A DNA stretch of 64,000 bases, from the NCBI GenBank assembly GCA_020081605.1, contig JAHREC010000018.1, positions 186,001 through 250,000 of the forward strand. Direction: 5' to 3'. Under the pieces are notes generated by a model. That model had not been told where the DNA came from. It saw nothing but the letters and a program-made list of their open reading frames with translations, and made no database searches. This DNA comes from Albifimbria verrucaria. Lineage: Eukaryota > Ascomycota > Sordariomycetes > Hypocreales > Stachybotryaceae. Made by a program: the position numbers and the translations under genes. Positions 35,639-48,330 of this stretch are shown piece by piece (positions within the stretch are counted from its first letter, which is position 1; each line of letters starts with the position of its first letter).

Positions 35639-36715
35639 TCTCATCTCTACTTAATAAAGAAGGTAGCTGACCCTTGTGGTGCTTGGAGAGCTCAAGGTCT
35701 AATTGTTTCACTCCCAACTCATGACGTCCCAAAATTTCCTATTGGGAGCCTTCATTTGGCCCTTATACCTAGAGCCTAGTTGTTCACTGATGCGCAGATA
35801 CTGATTGCAAGGACGCTAGCTTTGCGTGCCGAACCTTCTGAAAGATCCGGGGAGGATTGTCACAGGCGAACGCCTTAAGCTCATCCAACTTGCACAGGGA
35901 CACAATGCTGTACATGCGTCACATTAACGAGAGTCAACGTCTACTGGTTATAGAATACTGATCATTGAAGCCCAATTGTTAGACACCCTGCTTCTGCTGA
36001 GACGGCTTTCATCACAAGAGAACGCTGCACACGACGGAAAAATATGCGGTGGGCAGTGCTTCGCATCCTCAACTACGGAGAATGGGTGTAGTATGTGCAT
36101 CAAACTGTCAAGTCAACTATGCTAGCAGGCATTTTAACAAATCTGCCAATGTGTCTTATCGTGGATTCATACCAATTTCAAGGCTTTTGATGCCCGTAGA
36201 TCAGGAATGAACAATCAAAATTTGCTTTCTGATATTTCACTAATAGCATGAGTAACATTCATTCAAATTTCCTGCTAGGAACTGAAGAATATTCAACCCT
36301 AGCATCTTGTCTGTAGAGCTCTTTATGAAGTTTGGATTTCATCAGGAGTTAATCCTCACGGTTATTGCTTGTGAAGATATTAAGGCCTACGAGGGTAAAT
36401 TTTATCTAAGAAATACGTATATACAAGAGCCCTGACAAAGACAAACTTCTCATTGTCTTCAGGCATGAGACTAATGGACTCAGCATCATATAGTTATCTT
36501 GACTTGTCATCCTCAAGATGTAACTAGGGTATATTGAGCCTTGGTGATCGCTCTAAATGGCTAATCAGTACTCATAATGCAGCCAACGCCGCCACGAGGA
36601 GATGAATATTACCCATTTTTCTAAGATATGACAGGAAATCTAACAAAAATGTTGTGACGTGAATGCAGTGGACATGGTTATGTTTACCATGTGAAGCTAC
36701 TTATATAATATATCT
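35639..36715. other. intergenic, no gene recognised
   Basis: Short frames only. Confidence 0.5.
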
Positions 36716-39040
36716 TCATATAAGAACCAATTTCTCAACTCTGGTGTTTTTGAAATAATCTCTCTTCCCTTCATCATTATAATAACCCCAAAGCCCTACC
36801 CTCTCCCATGCTCCTTCCACTGTCATTGACGGCCCCAACGCCAACGCATACCGCGTATAAGTCTTCTTCTCTACGTCAGGTGTAGTTACCACGAATGCAA
36901 GTTTCACGGCCACTTTATCAACCATCTCATAAGTAGAGCTGCGTTCCCTCTTCGAGCCATCTTTGAAACTGAGCCTTGCGTGTTGCTGTACTGAGTTTGT
37001 CCGAACGAGACGTCAGGGTGGAAACAAAATGGGGTCTCATATTGGTCGTAACGTAGTGAGACGGAGGAGTCTGAGAATGAGAGTCGATACTGCGAATGGC
37101 CTTTCGCATCATACTTCAAATTGACTGTCGCCTCGAGAGTGGGGCATTCGGCCTTTAAATACCCAAAATCCACCTTGCCACAAGGATCGATGCCAGAAAG
37201 GGAGACATCAGCTTCGAGAAAAGCCATGTGTTGCTGTCGGTCCGGTGCCTCCGAGAACTTCTCTCGGACATGATTTGTCACTTTTCCATCAATAGACGCC
37301 CATGACCAGATTGGTGCTCGATATTCAGCTGCTACCTGTGCATGCTGCGTGTAATCGTGCTCCCAGTCAAATCTCCGGCTTGGAGGATTACTCCGCGCTT
37401 CGTCGGCAGACCAAAGAAGCCCAAGGCACAAATCTGCTTTCCACAGACCAGCGAGATATTTATCCCCTGTCTTCTCTGCAACTTTCGCCGCGATGCCTGA
37501 CAAAGCTGGCAGTTTATCCATCCCAAACGTGATGGAAAGCCGGGTATATTCTTCGACAACGTAGTATTTCCACCACGCATAAATCTCATCGCCACCCCTT
37601 GCATAAATCTGACTGAGATAGATAGCGGCCGCTCACTCCCCAAGATTTGTTTTGGTAGTTGTCTAGCCCCTCGCATTCACAGGTGCGTTTGGTATGGCAC
37701 TCCCAGACCAGCTCATCATTCTCGAAGAAAATGAGCCGTTTTGAGAGCAGTCGTTCTTGGAGGACCCGGGCACGCTGGAGAAGAGGATGCGCGCGGTTGT
37801 GTTTTGGCTCGTGACGCACTTCTAGATTTGAAACTAGACCGGGAAGTGAAGGAAATGTGTTTTCCATGCTTTTCCAGGGATGAGGTCGAGTGCCTAGAAA
37901 TCCCTCGTGGTCACTAGCTGCACAGGAGGCGGCTATAGTCAGCGTCGCATTCGAGTAAACATTACACATCTTTGAAGCTTCACACTCCCAATCCCCAGGG
38001 TCGTCCTGAACGATGCATAAGGAGTCGATCCATATATATCGGAGCCCTAGAGCTCTAGTGACCACCATGGCATCTTTGAAGGTCTTGGGTATACCAAGTG
38101 AACCGAAGTTTACGAGACTCCCTTCATTGCTAAGATATTTGAACGTAGAGTTCTATAGGTCTGATTGAGACCCCAGCAGTGACTTAGTGCGACATAGGCA
38201 CCAGTATCACCTGGAGTAGTCTCGATGAGTCGAGGTGGGTTTCCAGCGGCTGGGTCACCGACGTCTATAAGCCTTGTGGGTAGCAATGACCGTGGGGAAT
38301 CACGACACTCAATGTGCTTTGTGGTACAGTCTGTAAGCCATTCCTTAATTCTGCCCATGCATTCTTGAGAGCCTGAGTCAGAAGAAACACGTCGACTTGT
38401 TCCACTAAAACCCGCTGTTGTTAGCTCTGCTATGCCATTCCTCGAGAGGTTTGGGTTTCTCCATCAAGATGCAGCAGGTTAGATGGATTCCAGGGTGATG
38501 TAAAGTCTTTACTCAGGTGGATCCCACAGATAATCCAAGATAACGGGAGGTTGCAATCTTACAATGTTAACCAAGGCGGTATCTCCCTATCGTGAAATCA
38601 TCAGTCAAACCCCTCAAAAGGGAAGAGGTTACAAACTCACCCAATGGTGTATAAACCCGCAAATTCACAATTTCTGCTTTTCCCAGTGTAGTTTCATTGA
38701 TCAACAGGCCGCCGCCCACCGGGAAGTAGACGCTAATAGCTACATTCTCCGTGATCATAAAATCTGCCTGCAGATATGTCACTAGTATGATCAAGGCACA
38801 ATAGGGGCAGCCATCCAAACTAGTCCCGGCGGACAGTGCAAAGGCTGATATCCTTAGAAAACCTTGGATGCGACGACCTTCGTCTCGATCTTTGCGCGCG
38901 ACCCGCTGGCTGCGTCCCAGATCTAGACAGATGCTGCATTCAGGCTGCGAACTCACGATGGCTGCTGTGAAACCTCGAGCGGTAGACCACAGACCACGAA
39001 GGGCTCTGCGGGTTCTAGACTCAGTACTGTCTGGAGGCAT
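36716..39040 (-). CDS. second HET-domain protein
   Basis: A HET-type nonself-recognition protein, different in sequence from the one at 19-21 kb. The N-terminal exon ends near 38.57 kb after a Cys-containing CSICLDLGRS and CPYCALIILV; one intron (about 38.36-38.57 kb) precedes the main part. HET blocks are YVALSHCWGL, then RALGLRYIWIDSLCIVQD, then ARVLQERLLSKRLIFF with ELVWECHTKRTCECEG. Further on, a shifted frame gives EIYAWWKYYVVEEYTRLS, followed by DKLPALSGIAAKVAEKTGD and the typical APIWSWASIDG. At least three frame breaks are needed (near 38.09, 37.63 and 37.58 kb), and another near 36.93 kb brings in the C-terminal 70 residues. About 720 residues in all. It may be intact, with sequence errors. 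Confidence 0.82.
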
Positions 39041-41421
39041 TTTAGGCTACGTCTCGAGGCTCGATTGTGAGCTGTGAGTTTCTAGACTATGAGGCAATGT
39101 TGGCGGACGAGTCTCGTACCCTATACTCTACATAGAGCAAGTTGCGTTGCCTGTTGCCATGAATTACGCGGGGTTTGGCCGGAGTGGAATATTCCCAGGC
39201 AACAAGTGTGTGCATAATGATGAAGAAAATCACTGTATCAGGCTACTTAATAACGACAAAAGGAACATATTGTTCCAGGCTAGCGAGTAAGTTTCAACTA
39301 CCCTATATAGCTTATGAACAGTAAGTTGCTCACTTGGAATCATTTTCATTTAATATAAAAGCGTTCTTCATTCAATATCAGCGGAGTTGCCTATTACTCA
39401 CTGCCTCAGTAGCCTTTTGCCCTTTTAAGTGCAAAGTTAATTCTGTACTTCATCCGATTTCATGACCAGCTCTTGCCGCTAACACATGCGAGCAAAATTA
39501 ATTAGCAAAGGAGTTAGTTGACGTTGAAATGCAAGAACACGAGAGTTAAAAGGGTGCAGGTATGATCAAAGCGAGCAACCAAGCTTGGGTATACTGAGTA
39601 CAATATATTGCACTATAAAATGCCTATTACTAATGCAAATAGGCTAACAGTGGTAAGACAAGCTACGAGGGCGCCCATGAAGCCCGCTTTACAATCTGCA
39701 GGTCACCTTGATTGTGACAGGAACATGACACAGTCGAAGATAGTAGGTGTATCATGGAATGCTATAGAAATTGATAACTAATGGAAAGTTCTAGAAACAT
39801 CGAGTATTATATAACTATTCCGATAAATCTCCTTGGATGCCTGAAGGTGTCGATCTGAACGAATAGCTTCAACCTCAGGAGCCTCTATTTAGATAAGCTA
39901 CCCAAGGTTGTAACTATCGCAATATACTGAAATAACTACGCTTTGCTAATGTATTTATCATCTGCTAATTTTTTCGGTTCTTAGAATTATTATACTTTAC
40001 TAGACATTAATTGCTTATTATTCTTGTACATAATACTTTTAGCTCCTTCGGGTTTCTAAGAAGATGTTTATTACATCCGCAACATATTAATAAAGAAATG
40101 ACAACTGCGATTCTGTCCATTTTTCTATATAAGTACCTCCAAGCGAATGTTTGAGTTTATTTACTGAAACCGTAGGGATTTCCTCAGTCCGCACTGTACA
40201 GTGCCTGTTAATGCTAACATAATATTCTTACTTTTCTGGCAATCTTCCCTGGATATTTGAGGCAGGAAGAGGGCTGTATACCCTGATGCGGATTATTCTA
40301 GTGGCTTTTAGGATTGAGCTCTATATCCAAGCTGAGCTTGTAGTTCTTGCTTCTTACACACATTATCAACGAGGCGCTGGGAGTGCCAGCGTATACCCGA
40401 CCAAAAATGGGTGATGTGGTCTACGTCGCAACGCTGGTCAGATCCATCATAGTACGTTACCAACCCGCTGATTAAGACATAAAATTAGGGTAGGTGAGAC
40501 ATTACAAACATTTCAAACAGTGACAACGACTTTTGTTATCTATTAATAGCGTATTTAGCTCAATTAGCGGGACTTTGGTGACATTTGTTAACACAAGCGC
40601 ATCTGTGGTTCGTACCACCCTCACGTTATTATGTGCGGCAGTTAGGGAAGTTAACCCAACATCCCCATTTCTTGCCTTCAAAATTACAGGGCAGTGATGA
40701 CTATACCCCGGCAATAATGCTCTCCACATGAAGGGAGGTTATGGAAATCAACCCACAACGGAATATAAGTCATTTGTGGTATGTGGCAAGGCACGGTGAT
40801 AGTTGGGGCAGTTGATTGCATATCTAGGACCGCACCCATGCTGCTAAAGATGACGGTTGACGTGTCTGAACTATCACCACCTTTATCAAACACAACGGAT
40901 TATGATTGAACACATAGTATTTTGTTAAGCAATAGATTTCTTCTTCTTTTATTGCTGGATTGGATTTCTCGAAAAAGATAAATATGCCAACTTTAGAGTG
41001 AGAATTAGAAGGACAATAGCATAGAGGGATGGGAAAGGCCGGACAAAGTCTTGTTTAACAGGGTTCTTGGGCTTTTTATTATGTTTAAAAATTAATTGTA
41101 TTTTTTCAAGATTTCTCCAAGTGAATTTCTCACTTGATGTCAGGTTCTTTTCTAGAATGGTATATACTTATACACGCTGCACCGGCTAAAAAACATGCTG
41201 TATAGTCACCGTTGTATATTTACCCAAATAAATATTTATTGCTTTATAAAGATCTAATAATGATAGGACTCCACCACTAGTATGGAGCGTTTAGCATAAG
41301 CCAGAAGCTACCTATTTGTCTTTTATCTAGCATCAAGCCTTTCCAACACCGATACATGGGACTTTACATCTGATTTATTGCTATATGTCAAGCATCCCTA
41401 AGGCATAATATATCTATGATA
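39041..41421. other. 2.4-kb AT-rich spacer
   Basis: AT-rich, with many stops in all frames and nothing recognisable. Confidence 0.55.
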
Positions 41422-42630
41422 TTACCTGTCATAGGTATAGCACAGACGCTCGCTTCTAGTGTCGAGAGCGTCACCGATGACTTCAGCATCCGACAAGCCA
41501 TCCCAGCCACCCATGTAGCTCTCGGGTGTCAAGAAGTTCGATTCGCTTGGGCAAGGGAAGACAGGGATAACGCAACCCAAGATGTTGGTGAACCTCGATG
41601 GGTCCTGGTTTTGCCATAGCCACCAAACCCGGTCGACAAAGGTGTGGTGAAGGAAGAACAGAGGCTCCAGAGGTGCCGTCTCAGAGACTCTCAGGGTAGC
41701 ACCTACTGCTTCGTGGCCGAGGTTGTGCACACTGAAAAGGGATATTAGATTGAGAAATCATCGAGCTTCATGAGGGAAGACGGAATGGTGCAAGGTGGAG
41801 AAAGTATACAAGCGTAAAGACTATGGGACAGACTCACCCTTGCTCGTTGCATTGCGCAAACCCATGGAATTCGCTTGCACTATTGCAGAGATTGATGTAA
41901 TCTTCAGTTATCTCGGCACTCAGTACGTCATCGCCCGCCCGGCCCAGGCAAACGTCTCCGGCGAACGTGCGGCCAGCGAATGCCTTTTAGTATCCTGGTT
42001 AGTCTTCTTACTCCCTTTAGTGCAGCTTGCACCCATTTTCCACCACGTTTCAAGGGGATACCCGACTCACTCCATCGGTGACACATGTGGTGTCTGGGCC
42101 TAGTGGCAGGGTGCCGAATGTGTTGGGCGAGAAGATGGGCGACTGGGAGAAGCTACCAGCATCAAGCGTCTCGTCCCACCAGGGTAGAGGGCCCTGATAG
42201 CCGCAGTCTCCACGAAGCAAGTTCTCGTAGATCATGACAAATTCGCGGTGCCACGGGAAGAAACGGTCTCTCCGTGGATAGACGTCACACCTATTCGGTG
42301 GATATACGTCAGGTCCTCCCAAAGGGATTGGCCATCGTTAGTCCGGCTAGGAGCATCCATGAGGCAATTGACAGCTGCGAGCCAGTCTTGCTGGTCAGCA
42401 GCCGCCATCGTCCGCCACTCCACTCGGACACTGAGAGGACGTGAGCAGGTGGCCGCAGCAGCGAAATTACTTCCATTCTCTGTAGCGGCGTTGGAGCCGA
42501 AGGTTTTGCTATATTTCTCGACGGCCTCTTCAAAGGGTACATGAACAAAGTCCGGCTTAGAATTCTGTCGCGCAGGGAGCGAGGCCGCAGCTGCCGTAGC
42601 AGCGGCACAGAGCAGAATCGAAGCCTTCAT
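41422..42630 (-). CDS. secreted tyrosinase-family copper protein
   Basis: A type-3 copper enzyme of the tyrosinase family, which oxidises phenols to quinones and is often linked to pigment or secondary metabolism. The chosen ATG opens a signal peptide (MKASILLCAAATAAAASLPA). The CuA site is seen as YIHR, SIHG and FFPWHREFVMIYENLLR, followed by GPLPWWDE; the frame shifts between SIHG and FFPWH at the plus-strand CC 42272-42273, one base short. Introns 41984-42070 and 41732-41837 lead to exons with AFAGRTFAGD and SASEFHGFAQCNEQG, and to the CuB site: VHNLGHEAVG and PLFFLHHTFVDRVWWLWQ. All six copper ligands can therefore be placed. About 335 residues; the short C-terminus may continue in an unseen exon, since the stop is preceded by a splice-donor-like GTAATA. 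Confidence 0.85.
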
Positions 42631-43959
42631 GATGAACTGCTTTCGTTTCAAATTGATGATGAAAGCTGTGGTATTGGTGACAAGAGAGTGTTTGAGCTTT
42701 GTGCCTGATTCTCCTTCCATCTGGAGGGACAATGGCTGATATTTAATAATTGGAATATTCACTCCCATCAGCCCCCTTTTCATTCTCTATGTACTCTGGA
42801 GTGAGACTGACAAAACCCTGTCATGGGAGGCTAAGATACACCATTTCAGAAGCGTCTACCACCTCTTTCTGGCACTACATGCAGAGCAAGGTTTGTGAAT
42901 GAGTGGAAAATTGCCCGACCCTACCAATCATCTCGACTTGCGGTGTGCCCTTCCTCAGCCAGGCTGACATCGTAGCCTACGAGGTCGAGGCCAAGAAGAC
43001 CAAAGGGCCCAACAGGGTGGTTCATAGGATCGGGTAACCGTTCTTTGTTCCGTCTCCTGCATCGTAAGCAATAGCTAGGGCGCGGATCCAGGGATCAACC
43101 CACATATGGACAGCCTCGCCGTGATGAAACGAACTTACGGAGCGAGAGTCTTGGCTGCAGTAAGCGTGACCCAAGCCACTGGAACACCTCGCCTCGTAAC
43201 ATCAGGGCTCCGCTAATTAGCAATCATGCCAATCATTTGTGGTTGGAGCATGCCGCCGTCGTTGCAACCTCGCAACAATGACTTAAAGACAAATTTATCT
43301 TACCCAATCTAGTCCTGAACCCCTTGGTACAGTCCTCGTCCAGTCCCTGTCCGGTCCCTGGCACAACGTGCTAGCCCAGCTGCTTCAACAAGAATCTTTA
43401 GTTCCATTACCTACCCTGGTTTCGGCTGGCTACACTGCCAATGAACCATCTCATCAGGTCCAGCTAGGATTGAGGCGGTGGGGGCCTGCATTCTGGCTGG
43501 GCTCTCAAGGGTCAACTCCCAGAGTGTGCTAGATGTTGATTGGGCCGCCTCTATTGATGTGGTCCATGCGTAGGTAGTATCAAGCAACGCCCAAACTTGT
43601 GACTCTCGAACAATGTCTTGCCAACAGAGAAAATTGGAATCGCCGGAGCGCTTACCCGGTGTAAGGATGGCACGTTCGTTGTCAGCCGTCAGCCCACAGA
43701 GGAGAAGAACTGTCGTATTGGGGAGGTTTTTAATCACCTATGTGTACAGCATCATCTTATCTTTCCTTTGTTGTATCAAATCCAACCGCCTGTTCGGGCC
43801 GTCGAGCCAAGGTGCTGCGCCACTAGGGATTCACGAATAAACCATGCAGCCGGGAGACAGGATCCATGACCATAGTAGTGTACCGTTTACGTACCGTATG
43901 CCACTTAATAATATCGCACGCCCTCGCAATCCTAGGCATCGAGGGCCTGCGGAAAAGTA
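42631..43959. other. intergenic, no gene recognised
   Basis: A 108-codon minus-strand frame at 43411-43737 is open but has no family resemblance, so no gene is called. Confidence 0.45.
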
Positions 43960-44600
43960 ATAGAAAAGTTGGAATATCACTAGATATTATTCTAGCCGCT
44001 TACATTAAGAACCTTAAAATAGAAATACGGTAGAAGATGTAAGTATCATTTCTAAAACTAGAATAAGAGAATGTAATTACAAATGAGTTTTTAAATTAGA
44101 CTTTACATACAAAGAAAATTTAGTAAAATAATTTAATATAATATATATAGTTAATTAATACATAAAAGTATTTAAATAATATTTTATATTTAATTTAAGC
44201 TTTAATTAGTTTATTAACTATTTGATTATAAGATAGTAGAATAAATTTTATATTTCTATTATTAATTTAATAACTTACTTTTTAATATATAAATTTAATT
44301 TCTTAATCTTTAATTTTTTTAAATTATGAACATTTATATAATAGTAATATATTAAAACTCTCTATTCAGATACTAAATTTAAGTTAAATTATATTTAAAT
44401 ATATAGTTTAAATATATAATTTAAATATATAATTTAAATATTATAATTTAAGTAATAAACCGAGTGTATACATTTAATAGAAAGAACTAGAATCTTTCAT
44501 GTTAAGAATATATAAAGAATGCTATGTCAGTTCACTACCTCACTGAATATTCTATACTATATTAAAAATCATATATTTAACTATACTGTATATTTGTTTA
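43960..44600. repeat. extremely AT-rich block with ATATAATTTAA repeats
   Basis: The composition falls abruptly to long A/T runs with scarcely any G or C. Between about 44390 and 44455 a short unit (ATATAATTTAAAT and variants) is repeated in tandem. No frame is open for any length. Such blocks in ascomycetes usually are repeats worn down by C-to-T change (RIP) or low-complexity spacer; the sequence alone does not decide which. Confidence 0.7.
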
Positions 44601-46020
44601 TGCTTGTAGCTATGTTTGAGTCTCATTGATCCCTAAGGCTAGGTAAGGCGGCATTGGTTCTCTATAGACAGGCTTCTACTTGGCGTTGCTATTAGCGAAC
44701 TATTTACGATTTTGATATATGCATGGCTCTGCGTCTCCGACGAAATCGACATTATACAAATATTTTAACCCCGTGAACCAGTCCTGGCAGAGCGCTTTTT
44801 ATCTATTTATCACCACTTATCGATCATTCATGGCAATGGCATTGGTCTTCATTAGACTAGGTCAATTATTAGAAAGCCTATGATCACGGTCTCGTCGAAT
44901 GTGCTTTATAGTCTGTCGGCCGTTTTATATCAGCTGGGACGTTGATTAGTATGTCTTAATTAGTCCTTGTGGTATCTGTAATATTCAATTATGTTCCATT
45001 TGGTCGCTCCGTTCAGATTTGTGACGAAGCCTCATTTCTTGCCTAATTCTCCATAAATCATCACTTCTGAGGTGGCGAAATATCCGGTCACCGAACCTGG
45101 AGCAACATGCCCAGATGAGAACTTTATGTTTTTAAAAGGGTTTTATTGCTCCCTCAGCCCAGTTGCGAAGGCAGAAACATCGCCTCATACCCTCCCACGA
45201 GGTTCATACTGCTGCTCCTGCTCCCTGACTTAGACCAATACGACATGTATTAATAATTTTCCTTTGAAAATTAAGAATAGTAGTGGAAAAGACACTTATA
45301 TAACTCTCAAACAGTAGGCCAAAAATAAAGGAATAAACGGCATTATCCAATTGTGTGGTGTTTAGAGCAGACTATAGAGAAACGAGGTTCACATATGGAT
45401 CGGCTGCTCATCAGCTCAAGTAGCATAACTAGCATTGATATACATATCTCCATAGGGCAAACAATAAGTATTAATAGAACAAGCTACTCCTTAAAGGAGT
45501 CCCGAGGAAAATGAGCACTGTGGATTACTGCTTTCCTTATAGGAATGTGTAACATTGGCAGCTTGAACACAGCTTAAGATTAACAAGTATTTTTAGGCAG
45601 ACTACAACTCAGCATCTGGTGTATTGAACCGTTCGGGATATGAAACCCCGACTGAATACAAGATGCCGAAACGAGATAGTCACACAGAACGCCATATTTC
45701 TGATGTATCATGCCGGTGGCAAGTTGAACTGTGCTCCTACATGAAGTCAGCCCATACTGGATGGTGTATTCAAGCCGTCGCATCCAAGTCTGGTGCAGTG
45801 GGTGTCCATGGTCACCCAAACAAGGCACCCAGCTTCACCCGGGTGGATATTGAGTCGAATAGGTAGGTTACAATCGGTCGAGAGATATTTTGGTCTAGTT
45901 TGGGTAGGAGTTATGTGTAGGCGAACGGAACGAAAGAACAAAATATCATCTTTCAGTAAAAAGCATGGCCTAACTCCCTTCTCTTTGCATTATGGTTAGC
46001 ACAACGACCACTTCTTCTTA
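44601..46020. other. intergenic, no gene recognised
   Basis: No convincing frame between the AT-rich block and the second MITE-like repeat. Confidence 0.5.
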
Positions 46021-46273
46021 TCTCATTGAATGTGCGAGGGCACATCTACATGATAGACATGGATCTCATCCTATTAGAACTGGGGAAAACAGGTGACATT
46101 GGCTAGCTACCAAATTAGGCGGTGATAGAAGTCCCATCATTTAGAGACTTTACGAAGATCTACATAGCATATCTACCATCAATAGAGCGATATTAAGTTT
46201 CTTCATGTATCGGCATGTTGACTAAGATATTGCGGGTCCATTATGTAGATGTGCCCCTCGCACATTCAATGAG
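46021..46273. mobile_element. MITE-like element, copy 2
   Basis: About 253 bases with terminal inverted repeats of about 31 bases that match perfectly except for one base in a G run: the left end starts TCTCATTGAATGTGCGAG, the right end is its reverse complement. No coding capacity. It aligns over its length with the element at 25607-25870 but its ends are better preserved, so it is probably the younger copy. No clear target-site duplication is seen. It lies about 370 bases upstream of the glucuronoyl esterase start codon. Confidence 0.8.
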
Positions 46274-46553
46274 ATTGGGGACAGAACAGCCCATGGCCGA
46301 TCCTGAGTGGGCCATCAATCCCATCTACTTTATTTTAAATTATCCTACCCTACGTCGGTTGAATGGAGCATCTTGGCTCCACAAGTGGTGAATACGTATA
46401 TAGTCCTGCACTATAGATTCTCCTCGTCCCCTATGGCTATCACCTATTTAGCCAGATTAAAGCTACATTAGGGATATTTATAGTGTAATATCTTGCCTCC
46501 CGTTCGGCATCTGATACATAAGTGTCGCTTTTTGAGCTACCCATAGGCAGACA

Positions 46554-46560
46554 TATATAA
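46554..46560 (+). promoter_or_regulatory. TATA box of the glucuronoyl esterase gene
   Basis: TATATAA about 90 bases upstream of the start codon. Confidence 0.5.
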
Positions 46561-46647
46561 AACCTGGAAGGTAGTAAATAGGTTTAGCAATCAATAACAC
46601 CGTAGTTCAATACTTTCTATTTCATACCTATAAAATTTCGTATAACG

Positions 46648-48150
46648 ATGCACACAATTTTCTGCCTGGTTGCCCTGGCCGGCCTTGCTCTCGCTGTTCC
46701 TGCCCCTTCCGCCCATGATCCGGGCCTAAACATAACTTGCACGTCCCTCCCAACTAAATGGCCAACCTGGTCCTCGTTTCCTGCTCAAAGCACGCTACCC
46801 GACCCTTTCCGGCCTCCATCATCGTTCATCTCTTCAGGTATACCGCGCATAAGTTCACCCGAGGAATGGAGGGCATGTCAGAGGCCTCAGCTTCTCGCTA
46901 TGCTGCAGGAGTACCAGTTTGGTTACTACCCGGATCACTCTCAAGAAACAGTGACCGCCACACGGAGCGGCAATATGGTGTCTATCACCGTCGTGGCAGG
47001 CGGCAAAACGGGCAAATTTATGGCCACATTATCCCTACCTAGCGGCAAAGGCCCCTTCCCCGTCGTCATCAATATTGGTGGCATGGATAACAACCCATAT
47101 CTTCGAAAAGGGATTGCTATTGTCGGCTTCAACCATGGAGATGTTGCCCCGGACAGTAACGCCAAGACAGGTGCCTTTTGGTCATTATACAACGGCAGAG
47201 ATATTGGTATATCACCCCACCACATTCCTATCTCAGCGATGCTCCTTTGCCTTGACATCATCTCAATTTGACAAACACTTATCTTTCCTAGGGGTTCTTA
47301 CAGCCTGGGGCTGGGGCTTTCACCGGGTCATAGACGCCCTCGACCTTGTCGTCCCCGAGGTCGATACATCCAAAGTTGGCGCCACCGGCTGCTCGCGCCT
47401 AGGCAAGGGTGCTCTTGCAGCCGGCCTGTTTTCGGAGCGCATCACCCTTACCATGCCCATGTCGTCAGGTGTCCAGGGTGCAGGACCCTACCGCTACTAT
47501 AGTCTCAGTGGTCAGGGTGAGAATCTTGACAACTCTAAGCAGGGAGCTCCTTGGTGGAGCTCCTCACGCCTAGCAGAATTTATTGGCCATCACACGAACT
47601 TACCCTACGACGCCCATACAATCGTTTCTGTGATCGCCCCTCGTGCCGTCATCATGGACCAAGGGACTGGGGACGCCTTTGTTAACTCTAAAGGAACAAG
47701 TGTTGTTGTATTCCCTGCCGCCAGAGAGTTGTATAAATGGCTCGGCGCCGATGATCAGATTGCCCTCGCTATAAGAAGTGGGGACACTGCGATATGGCTG
47801 GATAGTACGTTTCCTTGACAGGCTTTCCAATAATCTTCATATTTGACTGCTGACAATAAAGCAGCACCAACGTTCTCCCTTATGTCGAGTATGTCCTCAA
47901 AGGAACGCCCTTGACTAGAGACTATCACAGCTACGGCTCGTATGGATCGGCCATGAGTGAATCGTATCCTTGGGCATTGCAGAGCCCCCTCGTGAGAGTG
48001 GTTAGACATTACATGGGATATACCACTGCTGATATCCTCTTCTTACATGTATCTTATGGGTCACGCAATCTTGGGCATCTCCAAGGACCTGATTATGTTA
48101 TACTGCGGATCCAGGGACAACTATTCACAACGATTTTCCCTTCGATATAG
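46648..48150 (+). CDS. glucuronoyl esterase, carbohydrate esterase family 15
   Basis: A secreted esterase that cleaves the ester bonds between lignin and 4-O-methyl-glucuronic acid of xylan. The ATG opens a signal peptide (MHTIFCLVALAGLALAVPA). The mature part has EYQFGYYPDHSQETV and PFPVVINIGG. After intron 47207-47291 it reads VLTAWGWGFHRVIDALD and carries the nucleophile motif GATGCSRLGKGALAAG, with Ser in GCSRxGKG as in CE15. The catalytic His motif GGHCD is seen only after reading across the G4 run 47780-47783 (one base short), just before intron 47805-47864. The last exon contains YVEYVLKGTPLT and YGSYGSAMSESYPW. The family usually stops soon after that point, so the last 50 codons before the TAG used here may be an artefact of another frame change. 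No cellulose-binding module is visible. Confidence 0.85.
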
Positions 48151-48330
48151 CTCCTTATAGTTTTCTACAGTAAGGTTTCGCAGCGATAATTACTCGTATG
48201 AGCAATACGTGAATAAAAAGAAGTGTCAATAAACCTGATAGCGCCGTAAACCCCGTTATTACTGAAGTCATTGCTCATGCCTCAAGTCACAGATCAGACT
48301 TATTTGGCGCCCCAGGCCTGAAGTATTCCT

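Noticed and set aside
40502..40893. Overlapping short minus-strand frames in the 39-41 kb spacer
   Set aside because: AT-rich region with scattered short frames; nothing protein-like across frames.
43411..43737. 108-codon minus-strand frame right of the tyrosinase gene
   Set aside because: No family resemblance, no start context or splice signals that extend it; probably chance.
45580..45999. Several 60-80-codon frames on both strands left of MITE copy 2
   Set aside because: They overlap on opposite strands and have no consistent features of a gene.
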